Source of the DNA: Gammaproteobacteria bacterium
Lineage (GTDB): Bacteria; Pseudomonadota; Gammaproteobacteria; HK1
Direction of reading: 5' to 3'
NCBI GenBank assembly: GCA_020444775.1
Contig: JAGRHX010000243.1
Coordinates: 1-7,516 of the forward strand
DNA length: 7,516 nt
This document shows positions 5,437 through 7,516 of the stretch, piece after piece. The first letter of the stretch is position 1; the number at the start of each line of letters is the position of its first letter. Made by a program: the position numbers and the translations under genes. The notes below the pieces were generated by a model. That model did no database searches, was not told where the DNA came from, and saw only the letters and a list, made by a program, of their open reading frames with translations.

Positions 5437-7347
5437 ACTGCCGGCGACGTCGGCCTCGGCCCAGCTCTCCTCGCCGGTCTCGAGCACGTACTCGGCCGGC
5501 GCGGCGAGCTCGAGCTCGCGGACCTCGAGCAGCGACACCGGCCGACCCACGAGGCTCTGCGCGACCGGGTGCGCGCCCCAGCCGGTCTCGAGCGTGAAGG
5601 CCAGCAGCGGGGTGTTGCCGGGCATCGCGTGCGGATCGAGGACGACCCGATCGCCGAAGCGGATCCCGAACTTGGCGGCCAGCGGCTCGAGCCCGTGATC
5701 GACGATGTCGCCGCGGCCGTGGGCCCCGGTGAGCAGCAGCAGGTCGCCGCCGGCGTCGGCGAAGCGCTCGATCGCCTTGACGTGCGGGGCCGGCAGCGCG
5801 CCCTCGGGCCCGGCGACCAGCACCACGTCACACTCGGCGAGGCCGCCCTCGCGATCGAGCTCGGCCGGCCGCACCTCGAGGTTGGCCTCGCGCAAGAGGT
5901 CGCGCAGGTGGGCGTAGCCGCGGTAGGGCTCGAGGCTGTCGAACGCCGGCTCGCCGTGACCCTGGGTGTAGCAGACGACCACCCGCCGCGGATCGCTGAC
6001 CGCGAGGAAGCGGGCGAGCAGCGCCTCCTCGCCGCGGAACTCCTTGACCCGCGGCCCAGAGATCTGCACATCGGGACCTGTCGCATAGGTCACGAGATCG
6101 GCGGGGAGCAGGTGGACCTTGCGCAGCTTGGCCCCCTGCCCGGCCCGGATCAGCACGACGCCGTCGGCCAGCTCGCGCCCGCCGAGCCCGAAGTCGGCGA
6201 TCATCGCCTCGGACTGCTGCCGGTCGCGGTCGGGATCGAAGAAGCGGACCCGCAGGGCGCCGTCGGGCGCGGCCGCGGCCATGCGCATCAGCACCTCGCG
6301 CAGCTCGCCGACGAGCGGGTTGGGCCGACCCGCGCCGATCGACTGCGGGACGATGGCGGTGACGTCGATGGGCCCGTGCAGCTTGCCGAGCACGTCGCGC
6401 GCGCGGCTGCTGAGCGTGTAGACGTGGCCGGCGGTCCAGTCGTCGCGCTCGGCGTGGCGGCTGGCGAAGACCCCGAGGTGAAAGGCCGCGATCCCGAGCA
6501 ACACGACCTGCAGGCCGTGCTCGAGCCGCCGCCGCGGGTTGACGATGACGATCGCGGCGGCGAGCAGCGTGACCACCACCGCGCCGTGGAAGAACACCCA
6601 GTGGTAGTCGACGATGCCCTGCGCGAGCTCCTGCATCATCGCCAGCAGGCTGGTCCACGAGAGCGCCTGAGCGATCGCCGGCGACTCGGTCTGATCGACG
6701 AGCAGGCCGGCGAGCAGCGCGATCGAGCAGGTGACGGCGGTCGCCAGCGCGGCCGCGAGCTGGCTGCGGACCAGGCACGAGGCGACGAGGCCGATGGCCA
6801 GGAAGGTCGCGCCGACGAGCGCCACGCCGAGGTAGCCGGCGGCGATCGGCCCGACCTCGGGCGTGACCGCGGCGCCGCGCAGCAGCACGTAGAACACCAG
6901 CGTCGGGGTCCACAGCGCCACGTAGAAGGCGTAGGCGCCGATGAACTTGCCGACCACGATCTGCGCGGGCGACAGCGGCGCGGTCAGGAGCGCCTCGAAC
7001 GTGCCCTGCTTGCGCTCCTCGGCGACGAGCCGCATCGACACCGCCGAGCACAGGAAGATCACCGGCAGCCACAGGATGAAGAAGCTGCCCGAGAAGTAGA
7101 ACTGCATGACCGGGCCTGGGGCGGCCAGCGGATCGTTCAGGAACCGGAGCAGCAGCGAGAAGTTCCAGCCCTGGTTCAGCAGGAACAGGGTGCCGACCAG
7201 GTAGGCGAGCGGCGTGACGAACAGCGACAGGAGCTCGCGGTAGGCGATCGCCCAGGCGCCGCGCAGCCACAGCCCGGCGTCGGCCAGGAGCTCGCCGGGG
7301 GTCGCGCGCGGGGCCTCGTCGGGCGCCTTGGACGGCTCGTCGCTCAT
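5161..7347 (-). CDS. Chimeric ORF: ABC-2 permease + GldG-like domain, ending in a NupC C-terminus
   Basis: This 728-residue frame starts at ATG 7347-7345 with GGAGG six bases upstream. Residues about 30-270 are an ABC-2/GldF-type permease: membrane segments near 36-58, 84-103, 133-157, 170-193, 197-217 and 249-269, with the cytoplasmic motif AEERKQGTFEALLTAPLS between the second and third. A seventh segment (about 279-296) leads into a GldG-like extracytoplasmic domain (ABC_transp_aux type), recognised by DDWTAGHVYTLSSRARDVL near 302-320, FRGEEALLARF near 437-447, and ETGEESWAEAD near 623-633. Such GldFG proteins work with an ATPase in export or gliding-type ABC systems; the substrate is unknown. 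The usual C-terminal helix of GldG is absent. Instead, from about residue 637, the sequence is the C-terminus of a concentrative nucleoside transporter, including GTKTVLNELLAY and SYALCGFANLGSLGILIGG. The two parts differ in codon preference. An assembly chimera or illegitimate recombination is more likely than a functional fusion; as encoded, neither transporter would be complete. Confidence 0.8.
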   Translation of the reverse strand: MSDEPSKAPDEAPRATPGELLADAGLWLRGAWAIAYRELLSLFVTPLAYLVGTLFLLNQGWNFSLLLRFLNDPLAAPGPVMQFYFSGSFFILWLPVIFLCSAVSMRLVAEERKQGTFEALLTAPLSPAQIVVGKFIGAYAFYVALWTPTLVFYVLLRGAAVTPEVGPIAAGYLGVALVGATFLAIGLVASCLVRSQLAAALATAVTCSIALLAGLLVDQTESPAIAQALSWTSLLAMMQELAQGIVDYHWVFFHGAVVVTLLAAAIVIVNPRRRLEHGLQVVLLGIAAFHLGVFASRHAERDDWTAGHVYTLSSRARDVLGKLHGPIDVTAIVPQSIGAGRPNPLVGELREVLMRMAAAAPDGALRVRFFDPDRDRQQSEAMIADFGLGGRELADGVVLIRAGQGAKLRKVHLLPADLVTYATGPDVQISGPRVKEFRGEEALLARFLAVSDPRRVVVCYTQGHGEPAFDSLEPYRGYAHLRDLLREANLEVRPAELDREGGLAECDVVLVAGPEGALPAPHVKAIERFADAGGDLLLLTGAHGRGDIVDHGLEPLAAKFGIRFGDRVVLDPHAMPGNTPLLAFTLETGWGAHPVAQSLVGRPVSLLEVRELELAAPAEYVLETGEESWAEADVAGSLLGTKTVLNELLAYLQLSALPAGELSPRSTLIMSYALCGFANLGSLGILIGGLASMVPERREDIVGLGWRSLIGGTLATCCTGSVIAVLSV

Positions 7348-7475
7348 CGAGCGCCTCCGTGTGGTCGGCGGGCGATCGACCGCGGCCTGTCGCCGAGGAG
7401 CTCGACCTGTCGATTCGAGCAGGCCGCGCGCCGACCTGCGCGGGAGCGGGCCGCGATCCCGTGCACCGGTCTCAT
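7344..7475 (-). CDS. Small ORF of 43 codons coupled to the ABC gene, doubtful
   Basis: The ATG in the outer repeat copy (7475-7473) has GGAGG six bases upstream and opens a 43-residue arginine-rich frame (MRPVHGIAARSRAG...) ending at TGA 7346-7344, which overlaps the ATG of the ABC permease gene as ATGA. Its second half, beginning QVELLG and ending GGAR, comes from the inner repeat copy. It resembles no family I recognise and its composition looks like translated spacer, so it may be only a consequence of the duplication. Confidence 0.2.
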   Translation of the reverse strand: MRPVHGIAARSRAGRRAACSNRQVELLGDRPRSIARRPHGGAR

Positions 7476-7516
7476 CGAGCGCCTCCGCGCGGCCCGCCGC
7501 CGAGGAGCTCGACCTG
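7472..7516 (-). CDS. Possible 3' end of an upstream gene (expected ABC ATPase), 14 codons
   Basis: Reading leftward from the window edge, one frame gives QVELLGGGPRGGAR and then TGA at 7474-7472, overlapping the next ATG. An ATPase gene is the usual upstream partner of a GldF-like permease, and overlapping stop-start junctions are typical in such operons. Fourteen residues are far too few to identify the protein; this is an inference from position. Confidence 0.2.
   Translation of the reverse strand, partial: QVELLGGGPRGGAR

Larger units (their letters stand above)
7343..7516 (-). repeat. Imperfect duplication of the ABC gene's start region, running to the window edge
   Basis: Two blocks are repeated in the same order. 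CTCATCGAGCGCCTCCG lies at 7343-7359 and 7471-7487, and CGCCGAGGAGCTCGACCTG at 7391-7409 and 7498-7516. The copy next to the gene spans 67 bases (7343-7409), the outer one 46 (7471-7516); the difference is 21 bases, a multiple of three. Each copy carries, on the minus strand, a Shine-Dalgarno GGAGG, an ATG six bases later and an overlapping TGA (ATGA). The second copy stops exactly at the window end. Confidence 0.8.

Noticed and set aside
5500..5530. Palindromic GAGCTC-rich tract as a possible regulatory repeat
   Set aside because: It falls inside the GldG-like coding region and simply encodes alternating Glu and Leu codons.
5828..7270. A 480-residue open frame on the minus strand overlapping the ABC gene
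   Set aside because: Its translation is a long arginine/alanine-rich string with no domain, typical of the alternate frame of very GC-rich coding DNA, while the overlapping frame has clear permease and GldG features.

Overview
The window reads as a GC-rich proteobacterial chromosome fragment, joined at its right end to sequence of a different character. The left two thirds (about 1-5430) carry compact genes of families common in high-GC Gammaproteobacteria: an RraA-like protein, a DUF523-DUF1722 protein, ThiI and two alpha/beta hydrolases. The exact taxon cannot be fixed from sequence alone. The right part (about 5460-7516) is coding sequence very rich in GAG/CTC/GCG codons, encoding a GldF/GldG-type ABC transporter protein of the sort seen in Myxococcota, Bacteroidota and relatives.

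Layout. 1-657 (+): 3' part of an RraA-family gene, start outside the window. 727-1677 (+): DUF523-DUF1722 fusion, matching RudS, the tRNA 4-thiouridine desulfidase. 1730-3055 (-): thiI, tRNA 4-thiouridine synthetase, convergent with rudS and without a rhodanese domain. 3056-3461: the only long gene-free stretch, with GTGTCCT boxes around a -10-like hexamer, a hairpin, and four tandem 17-bp repeats whose last copy is the ribosome binding site and start codon of the next gene. 3462-4184 (+): TEX30/KANL3-type alpha/beta hydrolase. 4321-5055 (+): dienelactone hydrolase family protein. 5109-5143: strong stem-loop between convergent genes. 5161-7347 (-): one continuous ORF whose first ~630 residues are an ABC-2 permease plus GldG-like domain and whose last ~91 residues are the C-terminus of a concentrative nucleoside transporter (NupC). 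7343-7516: an imperfect duplication of the start region of that ORF, running to the window edge.

How the genes relate. The most interesting biology is the writer/eraser neighbourhood: ThiI installs 4-thiouridine at tRNA position 8 and RudS is known to remove it, so one locus may set the level of this UVA-sensing, stress-related modification. The two hydrolases are neighbours on one strand, but nothing shown links their substrates. The ABC/NupC ORF is most economically explained as a chimeric join (assembly error or recent illegitimate recombination), because it removes most of a nucleoside transporter and the C-terminal end of a GldG domain at once.
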